Assembly (NCBI RefSeq): GCF_001647285.1 | Contig: NZ_LRML01000008.1 | Span: 124,001 to 188,000, forward strand | Direction of reading: 5' to 3' | Length of the DNA stretch: 64,000 nt | Origin: Rufibacter roseus | GTDB lineage: Bacteria > Bacteroidota > Bacteroidia > Cytophagales > Hymenobacteraceae | Part shown: in pieces, positions 25,912 through 34,087 of the stretch | Layout of the letters: every line of letters begins with the position of its first letter | Numbering within the stretch: the first letter of the stretch is position 1 | Translations under genes and position numbers: made by a program | Notes under the pieces: model-generated | What the model was told of the DNA's origin: nothing | What the model saw: the letters and a program-made list of their open reading frames with translations, nothing else | The model's database searches: none

Positions 25912-27312
25912 ATGGCCCACGCAATAGTGGACAATGAATCTTTTAGAGACACCATTGCCACAGTAGATAAAGAAGGAAAACGGGTTTGGCTTTTCCCTAA
26001 AAAACCGAAGGGTAAATTTTACAATTACCGTAAGCTGGTGAGCTATGCGCTGCTGGCTTTGTTGTTCACGGGGCCTTTTCTGAAGGTGAATGGTTTGCCT
26101 GTGCTCATGCTCAATTTGGTGGAGCGCAAATTCATCATCTTCGGCATGATTTTCTGGCCGCAGGATTTCTTTATTCTGTTGTTGGGCTTCATGGCGTTTA
26201 TGGTGTTCATCATCTTGTTCACGGTGGTGTACGGCAGGGTGTGGTGCGGTTGGGTTTGCCCGCAGACCATATTTATGGAGATGGTGTTCCGGCGGGTTGA
26301 GTACTGGATTGAAGGCGACTATAACAAACAGAAAGCTTTGGATCGTGCCCCCTGGACCTCAGATAAAATTCTGAAACGAATAGCTAAACACAGCGTCTTT
26401 GTTTTGATTTCATTCATCATCTCCAACACGTTTCTTGTCTACATTATTGGCGTAGATGCCCTTAAAACCATCATCACCGATAACCCGCTGAACCACTTAG
26501 GCGGCTTATTTTCTATGGTGCTGTTTACCGCTATTTTCTACGGGGTGTTTGCCCGTTTCAGGGAGCAGGTATGTACCATAGTTTGCCCGTACGGCCGACT
26601 GCAGGGCGTGATGATGGACAAGAAAACCACGGTCATCGCCTATGATTATGTACGGGGTGAGCCAAGAGAGAAACTTCGCAAGAATGTAGAGCGCACCGCC
26701 GGTGACTGTATTGACTGCCACCAATGCGTTTCGGTTTGTCCTACCGGAATTGACATTAGAAACGGTGCCCAGCAGCTGGAGTGCATTAACTGTACCGCCT
26801 GTATTGATGCCTGCAACGACATCATGGACTTAATTGGAAAGCCGCGCAACCTGATAAAATATGCTTCGGAAGAGAGCATTGCCGAAGGCAAGCCGCAACG
26901 GTTTACTACCCGCATGAAAAGCTATACCGTGGTGCTCCTGTTGCTGGTTGGCGGCTTTGTGACGCTGCTGGTAACCCGAAACAACATTGACGCTACCGTG
27001 CTGCGTACTCCGGGCATGATGTACCAGAAAGAGAAGAATGGCAACATCAGCAACCTGTACAATATCTCGGTCATTAACAAGACCGTGAAGAGCATGCCCA
27101 TCACGCTCAAACTAATAGAGCCTAAAGGTGAAATCAGAATGGTGCGGAACGAGATGGTGCTGCCCGAACAAGGTTTAGCCGAGGGCGTATTTTTCGCAGA
27201 ACTTTCCAGAGAAGCTTTAGAAGGAACTTCCACTGAAATAAAAATTGGCGTGTACGCCGGAGATAAATTGATCACCACTAAAAAAACCAAATTTCTGGGG
27301 CCAGGCCAATAG
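25912..27312 (+). CDS. ccoG: Cytochrome c oxidase accessory protein CcoG (FixG/RdxA)
   Basis: 466 residues. This membrane ferredoxin-like protein reduces copper for delivery to the cbb3 oxidase. There are membrane helices at about 44-62, 84-105, 162-180 and 198-218, and one near 341-360. CGWVCPQT (about 121) and CTIVCPYGR (about 222) are the polyferredoxin cysteine motifs of the NapH/CcoG group. Two 4Fe-4S sites follow, CIDCHQCVSVCP (about 268) and CINCTACIDAC (about 290). A C-terminal Ig-like periplasmic domain completes it. It has its own promoter box and precedes fixH. Confidence 0.96.
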   Translation: MAHAIVDNESFRDTIATVDKEGKRVWLFPKKPKGKFYNYRKLVSYALLALLFTGPFLKVNGLPVLMLNLVERKFIIFGMIFWPQDFFILLLGFMAFMVFIILFTVVYGRVWCGWVCPQTIFMEMVFRRVEYWIEGDYNKQKALDRAPWTSDKILKRIAKHSVFVLISFIISNTFLVYIIGVDALKTIITDNPLNHLGGLFSMVLFTAIFYGVFARFREQVCTIVCPYGRLQGVMMDKKTTVIAYDYVRGEPREKLRKNVERTAGDCIDCHQCVSVCPTGIDIRNGAQQLECINCTACIDACNDIMDLIGKPRNLIKYASEESIAEGKPQRFTTRMKSYTVVLLLLVGGFVTLLVTRNNIDATVLRTPGMMYQKEKNGNISNLYNISVINKTVKSMPITLKLIEPKGEIRMVRNEMVLPEQGLAEGVFFAELSREALEGTSTEIKIGVYAGDKLITTKKTKFLGPGQ

Positions 27313-27315
27313 ATT

Positions 27316-27364
27316 AATTAAGAATTAAGAATTAAGAATTAAGAATTAAGAATTAAGAATTAAG
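27316..27364. repeat. Tandem AATTAAG, seven units
   Basis: Seven perfect 7-bp units immediately follow the ccoG stop. Such tracts often vary in copy number. Confidence 0.95.
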
Positions 27365-27414
27365 AATTTTTATCTGGGTTTATAGGCCTAGCAATACAAG
27401 TGTAATATAGAGGC

Positions 27415-27451
27415 GTTTTCAGCCTGCTTTTAGAAAAACAGGTTGAAAATG
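27415..27451. repeat. Family A palindromic repeat
   Basis: GTTTTCAGCCTG and CAGGTTGAAAAT arms, between ccoG and fixH. Confidence 0.8.
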
Positions 27452-27494
27452 CAAAAACTCAGGACTCAGAACTCAAGACTCAGAACTCATCAAA

Positions 27495-27965
27495 ATGAAA
27501 GCATTACCCAAACAAACTGCCAGCTGGTGGCCAAAATTAATCATAGCTGCCTATGTATTCTTCATACTTTTTGTGGCCAATATGGTGCGCATGACCATGC
27601 AGTCAGATGTTGATTTGGTGAGCAAAGATTACTACCAGAAAGAAATTGAATACCAGCAGCACATGGACCAGGTAAAAGCTACTAATGCCATGGACACTCA
27701 GGTGCTCCTGAATCATGCCGAGGCAGCCGAATTGCTAAGTGTGGTCTTTCCAGCCGATTTGAAGGCAGATGGGCTGAAAGGTGAAGTCGTATTCCTCCGT
27801 CCGTCGGACTCTAAAAAGGATTTTACGGTGCCCATGAACTTGAACTCAGACGGACAGCAGCATATACCAACGGCTCAACTGGCTAAAGGCTTGTGGCGGG
27901 TGCAGTTGAACTGGAGCCAAGACAAACAGAGCTACTTTTTAGAAAAAGACATTACCATCAAGTAA
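27495..27965 (+). CDS. fixH: FixH/CcoH family cbb3 oxidase assembly protein
   Basis: 156 residues. One N-terminal membrane helix (KLIIAAYVFFILFVANMV) is followed by the FixH signature VSKDYYQKEIEYQQHMDQV, then a beta-rich periplasmic domain. FixH helps CcoI/CcoG in oxidase maturation. It lies 182 bp after ccoG, with repeats in the gap, and 5 bp before the next gene. Confidence 0.9.
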   Translation: MKALPKQTASWWPKLIIAAYVFFILFVANMVRMTMQSDVDLVSKDYYQKEIEYQQHMDQVKATNAMDTQVLLNHAEAAELLSVVFPADLKADGLKGEVVFLRPSDSKKDFTVPMNLNSDGQQHIPTAQLAKGLWRVQLNWSQDKQSYFLEKDITIK

Positions 27966-27970
27966 AAAAT

Positions 27971-28696
27971 ATGGTTTGGGCGGGTTTTCTATTCGGTATT
28001 TTAGGCAGCTTCCACTGCGTAGGCATGTGTGGCGCTATTGCGCTGGCGTTGCCGGTGGGTAAGGGAAGCGGACTGACTTTTGTGGCGGGTAGGCTCCTGT
28101 ACAACCTAGGCCGAATTGCCACTTACGCCGCCCTTGGTTTGATAGCCGGTTTGCTGGGGAAAAGCCTGCAAATGGCGGGGCTGCAGCAAACCTTGTCCAT
28201 CTTTTCAGGTGTGCTTATATTATTGTTGGTAATTGTGCCCTCGGCAGCTTCGGGTAAATTCCGAAAGGTTACGGGGCTGGAGGCAGTTCTTTCTTACGTG
28301 CAGAAAGCCATGGGACAGTTCTTCCAGAAGAAAGGAACTTGGGCCAACGGAGTGGTGGGCTTGCTGAACGGACTGCTGCCTTGCGGGTTTGTGTATTTCG
28401 CATTGGCGGGAGCCATTAGTATGCCAAGTGTGGTAGATGCCTGTCTGTATATGACTTTGTTCGGCTTAGGCACTTTCCCGCTGATGTTCCTGCTCTCTCT
28501 TTCTGGCAAATATATTCAGTTGGGGTTGCGCCGGTTCTTTACCAAGGCGGTTCCGTTTGTGGCTGCCTGCATGGCCATTATGTTTATTCTGCGCGGCTTG
28601 AACTTAGGCATACCGTACGTGAGTCCGGTTTTAGATAGTAGTACCAATATTGCGGGTGTGGGTGGTCAAACCCACTGCGCCGCGCCTCTCAAATAG
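27971..28696 (+). CDS. TauE/SafE-DsbD-like membrane protein of the cbb3 cluster
   Basis: About 241 residues from ATG 27971; the longer frame runs back into fixH and is not used. Six hydrophobic segments are visible. The N-terminal FHCVGMCGAIALALPVG is the HCxGMCG motif of the 'sulfite exporter TauE/SafE / DsbD_2' family, and a second cysteine motif LLNGLLPCGFVYFALAGA lies mid-protein. Relatives next to cco genes are thought to act in copper or redox delivery for oxidase assembly. That role is inferred here. It is 5 bp downstream of fixH, so it is in the same operon. Confidence 0.85.
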   Translation: MVWAGFLFGILGSFHCVGMCGAIALALPVGKGSGLTFVAGRLLYNLGRIATYAALGLIAGLLGKSLQMAGLQQTLSIFSGVLILLLVIVPSAASGKFRKVTGLEAVLSYVQKAMGQFFQKKGTWANGVVGLLNGLLPCGFVYFALAGAISMPSVVDACLYMTLFGLGTFPLMFLLSLSGKYIQLGLRRFFTKAVPFVAACMAIMFILRGLNLGIPYVSPVLDSSTNIAGVGGQTHCAAPLK

Positions 28697-28717
28697 TGAT
28701 TATTTTCTCACAGTGAT

Positions 28718-29587
28718 ATGAAAAAGATTCTCGTTCTCACCGACTTCTCACCAAACAGCGTAAATACCTATGGGTATGCTGTAAAATTGGCTTGCCAGCT
28801 TAAAGCCAATATTCTGTTGCTTTTCAGTACAAACGGGGCACCGCTGTCCATCACAAACCAGCTCCAGTATTCGCAGCAACTCTACAGCTTTGCCAAACGC
28901 TATGCCTGTGATTCGCGGCGCCACAAAGAACCGCACCACACCGAGTGCCTTATTAGCGGTGATGCCTGGGCGGGGCTCATACCCTCTATGGTGGAAGTGC
29001 ACAGGCCGGACCTTATAATTGCCGGATGCGGCCTCTTGGAAGCCATAGAACGTGGCGTGAAAGAGCTGCCGGTTCAGGAGTTTGCCGCCTGCCCAATTTT
29101 GTGGGTGCCCGAAAAAGCAACATACCAGCCCTGGCAAGATTTAGTTTTCGCCACCGACTTTACAGACCAAGAGCCGGGAGTAGTGCAACTAGTGAAATCC
29201 CTGGCCAAAGATTTCAACGCTAAACTTCATCCCATTCATTTTTACCCAGAGACGGAAGCTAGCCACTTTGTTGAAATAAAAAAACTAGGTGCTGAGCTAA
29301 ACGAGGCGTTCAACACCGCAGGCAGTTTACATGTAATTGGGGAGGAAGACATGATGGAAGGGCTGCAAGACTTTGCCGAAGTCAATCCGGCAGATGTGTT
29401 CGTGATTGCCACCAAAGATCTGCACCTAACCCGGCATTACCTGCAGGATGCCTATCGTAAGACAGGCGCTTGCCAAACAAAAATTCCGCTGCTCAGCCTG
29501 TTCCAAAACAAGAAGAAGCCTTGTACCGGCAGCTGCACGTATTGTAAGGAGGTAGAGACTGTAGGCGCTGCGCTGGTAGCAGAATAA
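28718..29587 (+). CDS. Tandem universal stress protein (UspA family)
   Basis: 289 residues with two Usp domains. The first starts MKKILVLTDFSPNSVNTYGY, the second at about 140 with DLVFATDFTDQEPG. The ATP-binding GxxGx(9)G(S/T) loop is degenerate in both halves, suggesting a non-ATP-binding member. The C-terminus carries a cysteine cluster, CTGSCTYCKEV, that might bind metal. It follows the membrane protein by 21 bp. Usp genes often accompany microaerobic cbb3 clusters. Confidence 0.86.
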   Translation: MKKILVLTDFSPNSVNTYGYAVKLACQLKANILLLFSTNGAPLSITNQLQYSQQLYSFAKRYACDSRRHKEPHHTECLISGDAWAGLIPSMVEVHRPDLIIAGCGLLEAIERGVKELPVQEFAACPILWVPEKATYQPWQDLVFATDFTDQEPGVVQLVKSLAKDFNAKLHPIHFYPETEASHFVEIKKLGAELNEAFNTAGSLHVIGEEDMMEGLQDFAEVNPADVFVIATKDLHLTRHYLQDAYRKTGACQTKIPLLSLFQNKKKPCTGSCTYCKEVETVGAALVAE

Positions 29588-29615
29588 CCGGTTAAGGCAT
29601 TTAAATTTTAAATAA

Positions 29616-29651
29616 AAAAGCTCACAAGCTTCTGATGGCTTGTAAGCTTTT
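29616..29651 (+). terminator. Intrinsic terminator after the usp gene
   Basis: AAAAGCTCACAAGC and GCTTGTAAGCTTTT stem, ending in a short T-run. Confidence 0.85.
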
Positions 29652-29660
29652 CCTTCTTCT

Positions 29661-29697
29661 GTTTTAGGGCTGATTTTCAAAAAGCAGCCCTAAAACA
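29661..29697. repeat. Family A palindromic repeat
   Basis: GTTTTAGGGCTG and CAGCCCTAAAAC arms pair perfectly; one of the best-preserved copies. Confidence 0.9.
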
Positions 29698-29759
29698 GAA
29701 GAAGGAAGCTATAATGTCAATCTCTGTCAGCTGGATTGCGTGCTACTATATCCTTCTAC

Positions 29760-31100
29760 CTACACAACTCCCTGCGCTAGCATAGCGTCTGCTACTTTCA
29801 CGAAGCCTCCTATGTTGGCGCCTTTCTCGTAGTTGATGTACCCGTCTTCTTCAGTGCCGTATTGCACGCAGATGCGGTGAATGTCGCGCATAATGTCCCG
29901 GAGACGGTTATTTACTTCGTCGCGGCTCCAGGAAATGCGCAGCGAGTTCTGTGACATTTCCAATCCAGACACGGCCACGCCACCGGCATTTGACGCTTTG
30001 CCTGGAGCGTACAGAATTTTAGCCTCGGTAAACACCTGAATGGCTTCGGGGGTGCTAGGCATATTGGCGCCTTCGGCTATACAGAAACAGCCGTTCTCCA
30101 CTAACATACGGGCATCAGCCTCGTCTAATTCGTTTTGAGTTGCGTTAGGGAAGGCAATGTCTGCCTTGATTCGCCAAGGGCGTTCATTCGGATAGAAAGC
30201 ACAGCCGTATTTTGAGGCGTACTCCTGAATGCGCTCGCGTTTCTCGTTCTTCAGCTCCATCAGGAACTTCAGCTTTTCGGCGTCAATGCCTTCGGGGTCG
30301 TGTATAAAGCCGCTGGAGTCGGAGAGGGTGACTACCTTTGCACCAGCTTGAATACACCTTTCCACCGTATACTGGGCTACGTTGCCGGAGCCGGAAACAA
30401 GTACCGTTTTACCTTCCAGGGTTTCGCCGCGGGTTTGCAGCATATCTTCAGCAAAATACACTACGCCGTAGCCAGTGGCCTCTGGCCGGATAACGCTGCC
30501 GCCCCAGCTGGTGCCTTTGCCGGTAAGTACGCCGGTGAATTCTCCTTTTATGCGTTTGTATTGGCCAAAAAGATAACCTACTTCACGTCCGCCTACGCCA
30601 ATGTCTCCGGCCGGCACGTCAATGTCAGCACCTACGTGGCGGTACAGCTCGGTCATAAAGCTCTGGCAGAACTTCATAATTTCACTATCTGATTTTCCTT
30701 TAGGGTCAAAGTCGGAGCCGCCTTTTCCGCCGCCCATTGGCAAACCGGTAAGGCTGTTCTTAAACACCTGTTCAAAGGCCAGAAACTTCAAAATGCTCAG
30801 ATTTACCGAAGGGTGGAAACGTAGCCCGCCTTTGTACGGGCCTATGGCGCTGTTCATCTGCACCCGAAATCCGCGGTTTACCATTACCTCATTTTTATCA
30901 GAAAGCCACGGCACCCGAAACATTACCACGCGCTCAGGCTCTACCATGCGCTCCAGAAGGCGGGCGTTTTTGTATTTTGGGTTGTTGTGCGTAAACGGAA
31001 TGATGGTTTCCGCCACTTCGCGCACAGCCTGCAAAAACTCGGGTTCATGCTGGTTTCTCGCCTCTACCTGAGCCAGAAATTCTTTGACCAATGTATCCAT
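29760..31100 (-). CDS. gdhA: NADP-type glutamate dehydrogenase
   Basis: 446 residues from ATG 31100, the normal length of hexameric bacterial GDH. The longer frame adds about 30 residues of poor quality and starts without RBS-like sequence. It interconverts glutamate and 2-oxoglutarate with ammonia. KGGLRFHPSVN, LPMGGGKGGSDFDPKGKS (catalytic lysine region) and PAGDIGVGGREVGYL are conserved. The Rossmann motif is GSGNVAQY (about 235). It is divergent from hemN across a 463-bp region. Confidence 0.95.
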   Translation of the reverse strand: MDTLVKEFLAQVEARNQHEPEFLQAVREVAETIIPFTHNNPKYKNARLLERMVEPERVVMFRVPWLSDKNEVMVNRGFRVQMNSAIGPYKGGLRFHPSVNLSILKFLAFEQVFKNSLTGLPMGGGKGGSDFDPKGKSDSEIMKFCQSFMTELYRHVGADIDVPAGDIGVGGREVGYLFGQYKRIKGEFTGVLTGKGTSWGGSVIRPEATGYGVVYFAEDMLQTRGETLEGKTVLVSGSGNVAQYTVERCIQAGAKVVTLSDSSGFIHDPEGIDAEKLKFLMELKNEKRERIQEYASKYGCAFYPNERPWRIKADIAFPNATQNELDEADARMLVENGCFCIAEGANMPSTPEAIQVFTEAKILYAPGKASNAGGVAVSGLEMSQNSLRISWSRDEVNNRLRDIMRDIHRICVQYGTEEDGYINYEKGANIGGFVKVADAMLAQGVV

Positions 31101-31563
31101 AGTTAGTATGTTCTCTTCTGTTTTGAAAAATGGGGTTATGCTAATTCGTTTGGAGTGACTATTGTATTGCCAATAAATTAACACTTGCAATATAATAATG
31201 GAAATCTTGTATATGGATATAAAAAATTATCAAAATCTAATAAAAAATGCTTCTTCTGAAGGTAAAGTAGAAGAAAACCTGTGGTTGAGGTGGAGAAAGC
31301 ATGATGTTTAGCTAAGGTAGTCGGCTTTAAGGAGTTTTGAATTAATCAGGGGGAGGAGGGAAAAGGAGAAGGTGTTTTTGGCCTCTTTTTAAGAAAACAG
31401 CTCAAGAACGGGAATGCAGGAAATAGGGGAAATGTAACTGTTTAGGCAATTTCTAGGAGTAGTTCATTTAATGATTAAAATCATATTTTGCCTATTCTAA
31501 TGTCATTTCAGAGCGGCAGGGGGTGCGGTATTTTTGTACTGTTATTTAGAACAATTGAAGAAC
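31101..31563. promoter_or_regulatory. Divergent gdhA-hemN promoter region
   Basis: Toward hemN there is a -7 element TATTTTTG (31529-31536). At the conserved 35-bp spacing upstream lies ATTCTAATGTCA (31494-31505), which keeps the GTCA half of the box seen at the cco promoters. A separate FNR-like dyad TGATTAAAATCA sits at 31472-31483. A degenerate family A repeat is at 31374-31410. Confidence 0.6.
31374..31410. repeat. Family A repeat, degenerate copy
   Basis: GTTTTTGGCCTC and CAGCTCAAGAAC arms with several mismatches. Confidence 0.5.
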
Positions 31564-32958
31564 ATGAACGGTACTTGCCTTATACCCCCAGCAAATCCCT
31601 CAGAATATCTGATTCAGAAATATAACGTATCGGCGCCGCGGTATACGAGTTATCCTACCGTGCCTTTCTGGGACCCGCAAGCGCCTACGCAGGAACAGTG
31701 GCTGCAGGTAGTGGAGCGGACATTCAATGAATCTAACGCAGAGAAAGGCATTAGCCTGTACCTGCACCTGCCTTTCTGCGAAAAGCTTTGTACCTACTGC
31801 GGCTGCAATAAACGCATCACCACGAACCATGGCGTGGAAGGTGGCTATATCAAAGCGGTTATGGACGAGTGGCAACTATACGTCAACCGTTTTACCGAAA
31901 AGCCTATTCTGCGGGAACTGCACCTTGGCGGCGGAACTCCTACTTTTTTTAGCCCCGAGAATCTCAGGCTTTTACTGGAAAGAATTTATGCTTCCGCTGA
32001 CATACACCCTGAGCGGGAATTCAGTTTGGAGGGCCACCCCAATAACACAACATTTGAGCATCTGCAAACGCTGTATGATTTAGGCTTCCGGCGCGTGAGC
32101 TACGGCGTGCAAGACTTCGACCCAAAAGTGCAACTTACCATTAACCGCGTGCAGCCCTTCGAGAACGTGAAAGTGGCCACTGTAGAAGCTCGCCGAATTG
32201 GCTATGAATCGGTGAACTTTGACTTGATCTATGGCCTGCCGCACCAAACTTTGGAGTCAGTTTCTAACACTATTGACCAGGTGGCGCTGCTGAGGCCAGA
32301 CCGTATTGCTTTTTATTCCTACGCGCATGTGCCGTGGGCTTCGCCGAGCCAGCGGGGCTATTCAGAAACAGATTTGCCTTCCGGAGCAGAAAAGCGGGCG
32401 CTGTATGAATTGGGTCTCCGCAAATTCAAAGCTATGGGTTACCATGACATAGGCATGGACCATTTCGCTCTGCCTAATGACACGCTGTACCAGGCTCAGC
32501 AAAACGGAAAACTGCACCGTAACTTCATGGGCTACACCACCTGCCACACTGATTTACTTATTGGCCTGGGCACCTCGTCTATCAGTGATGCCAAATACGG
32601 GTACATGCAAAACCTGAAAAAGGTAGAAGAATACAAAGCCAGTATTGCCGAAGGAAACTTAGCCATTTTTAAAGGACATTTGCTTACAGAGGAAGACCTA
32701 ATCCGGAAGGAATCTATACTGTCCATTGCCTGCCATGGAGAATTACAAATTACAAAAGAATTGGAGTTTTTAATTGACGGAAAAACGCTACTCTCTTTGC
32801 ATGAAATGGAAGGTGAAGGACTTTTAACTTTTGAAAACCGGTTGTTAAAAGTTACCAGCCTAGGCCAAGCCTTCGTGCGAAACATCTGCATGCTGTTTGA
32901 CCAGAAAGTGAAACAGGCGGAGCAGGGATTCAGCTCTACGTTTAGCAAAGCTATATAG
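31564..32958 (+). CDS. hemN: Oxygen-independent coproporphyrinogen III oxidase (radical SAM)
   Basis: 464 residues from ATG 31564. It decarboxylates coproporphyrinogen III to protoporphyrinogen IX without oxygen, in heme synthesis. The radical-SAM cluster site is LPFCEKLCTYCGCN (about 62-75), including the extra CxC of HemN proper. YTSYPTVPFW near residue 26, LGGGTPTFFS (about 122) and the C-terminal HemN domain support the full enzyme rather than a HemW homologue. Placement next to the cbb3 genes, with a matching promoter, suits heme supply when oxygen is scarce. Confidence 0.95.
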   Translation: MNGTCLIPPANPSEYLIQKYNVSAPRYTSYPTVPFWDPQAPTQEQWLQVVERTFNESNAEKGISLYLHLPFCEKLCTYCGCNKRITTNHGVEGGYIKAVMDEWQLYVNRFTEKPILRELHLGGGTPTFFSPENLRLLLERIYASADIHPEREFSLEGHPNNTTFEHLQTLYDLGFRRVSYGVQDFDPKVQLTINRVQPFENVKVATVEARRIGYESVNFDLIYGLPHQTLESVSNTIDQVALLRPDRIAFYSYAHVPWASPSQRGYSETDLPSGAEKRALYELGLRKFKAMGYHDIGMDHFALPNDTLYQAQQNGKLHRNFMGYTTCHTDLLIGLGTSSISDAKYGYMQNLKKVEEYKASIAEGNLAIFKGHLLTEEDLIRKESILSIACHGELQITKELEFLIDGKTLLSLHEMEGEGLLTFENRLLKVTSLGQAFVRNICMLFDQKVKQAEQGFSSTFSKAI

Positions 32959-33035
32959 TATAAATTTTGTTTTGGTTGTTGAAAAGAGGGGCCTGCCAAG
33001 TGCAGAGCCCTATTATATTCAAAAAACCGAAAGCA

Positions 33036-33071
33036 GTTTTAAACCTGTTTTCTGAAAAGTAAGCTAAAAAT
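33036..33071. repeat. Family A palindromic repeat
   Basis: GTTTTAAACCTG and TAAGCTAAAAAT arms, between hemN and the next gene. Confidence 0.7.
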
Positions 33072-33230
33072 AGAATCAATTACTTTTTTGTAGCGACTTT
33101 GTTTGTCAGGCCTTTAGGTTTTTAGTTTCAATAAAGAAGGAAAGGAGGATGTAGAGGTGAATAAGAAGCCTTTGTTCCCTTCTTAGCCAATTAAACTAAA
33201 GTTTTTATATTCGTCTGTAGAACAACCCCT

Positions 33231-33959
33231 ATGCAGAAACCAGACGAGTACTTGAAGGAAAGCCTTGAAGATGCCAAATTTACGCTAAAGCTAGCCTCTT
33301 GCCTGCTGCTTATTGCGCTACTTTGCTTGTCCCGGTTTATTCACTTTTGGGTGAGTGATCGCACCCCTGAAGATTATGATCTAAACGAGCCCTGGTGGGG
33401 ATATGCCCTTTCCATGATAGGTTTGTTGCTGCTGATATTAGCATTTAAAGCATTTTCTTCTGGGTGGAAAGACTACCGCAGGTACCGAAAGTATTATAAA
33501 GCTGCAGACGCTGCCCAAGAGGTAGAAACAGAAATAACAGACAAGTTCTACTTCATAAAACTGCTTCCGGGTGAGGATGGGCCTTTGGAGTATAGGTATT
33601 TTGCCTGTGACCGGCAGGGGCTTTGGCGATTATCTGCTAGGGCAAGTGAATATTTTGCGCAACTGCAACCAGGGTGCAAAGTGAAAGCAGTAATGTTACA
33701 GGCAGGAAGTTTAAAAGAAATAGCCGACCTCGAAATTTTGCATAAAACCGCTGCCCCTGAGAAACTAACTCCTCAACAGGTGCAGGATAAAATAGCGAGC
33801 GAGGTAAAAGTGACGGAGTATGCCGAGGACGGCGTATTGGTGAACAAATTTCATCTCGCCAAAAAGGTGCGGTATTACCTTATCATCAATAAAGAAGTGG
33901 TAGAAGTAAACCGTGCTACTTTTTTGGCAACACCGCTGTATTCCGTCTACAGCGCCTGA
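33231..33959 (+). CDS. Hypothetical membrane protein with two helices
   Basis: 242 residues. Two membrane segments (about 19-36 and 55-75) form a hairpin, and the remaining ~165 residues are soluble and probably cytosolic. They include a charged helix (RRYRKYYKAADAAQEVETEI) and a beta-rich C-terminal part. No named family or catalytic motif is recognised. It stands alone on the plus strand, about 270 bp past hemN, and the layout resembles uncharacterised Bacteroidota envelope proteins. Confidence 0.7.
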   Translation: MQKPDEYLKESLEDAKFTLKLASCLLLIALLCLSRFIHFWVSDRTPEDYDLNEPWWGYALSMIGLLLLILAFKAFSSGWKDYRRYRKYYKAADAAQEVETEITDKFYFIKLLPGEDGPLEYRYFACDRQGLWRLSARASEYFAQLQPGCKVKAVMLQAGSLKEIADLEILHKTAAPEKLTPQQVQDKIASEVKVTEYAEDGVLVNKFHLAKKVRYYLIINKEVVEVNRATFLATPLYSVYSA

Positions 33960-34087
33960 CCTAAAAATTCAAGTAGGTAGCATTAATGGCTGTCATAATG
34001 GGACCTACAGAAGCAAATCAGTTATACACATCTCACATATTTGACAGTATTGCGTAACTATCACTTTCACTAATATTCTCTTGTGCT

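Noticed and set aside
27316-27364. CRISPR-like array
   Set aside because: Units are 7 bp without spacers; it is a simple tandem repeat. No CRISPR array or cas gene was seen in the window.
27971-28696. Longer start at 27893 for the TauE/DsbD-like gene
   Set aside because: The extension overlaps fixH by 73 bases and puts polar residues before the first membrane helix; ATG 27971 fits better.
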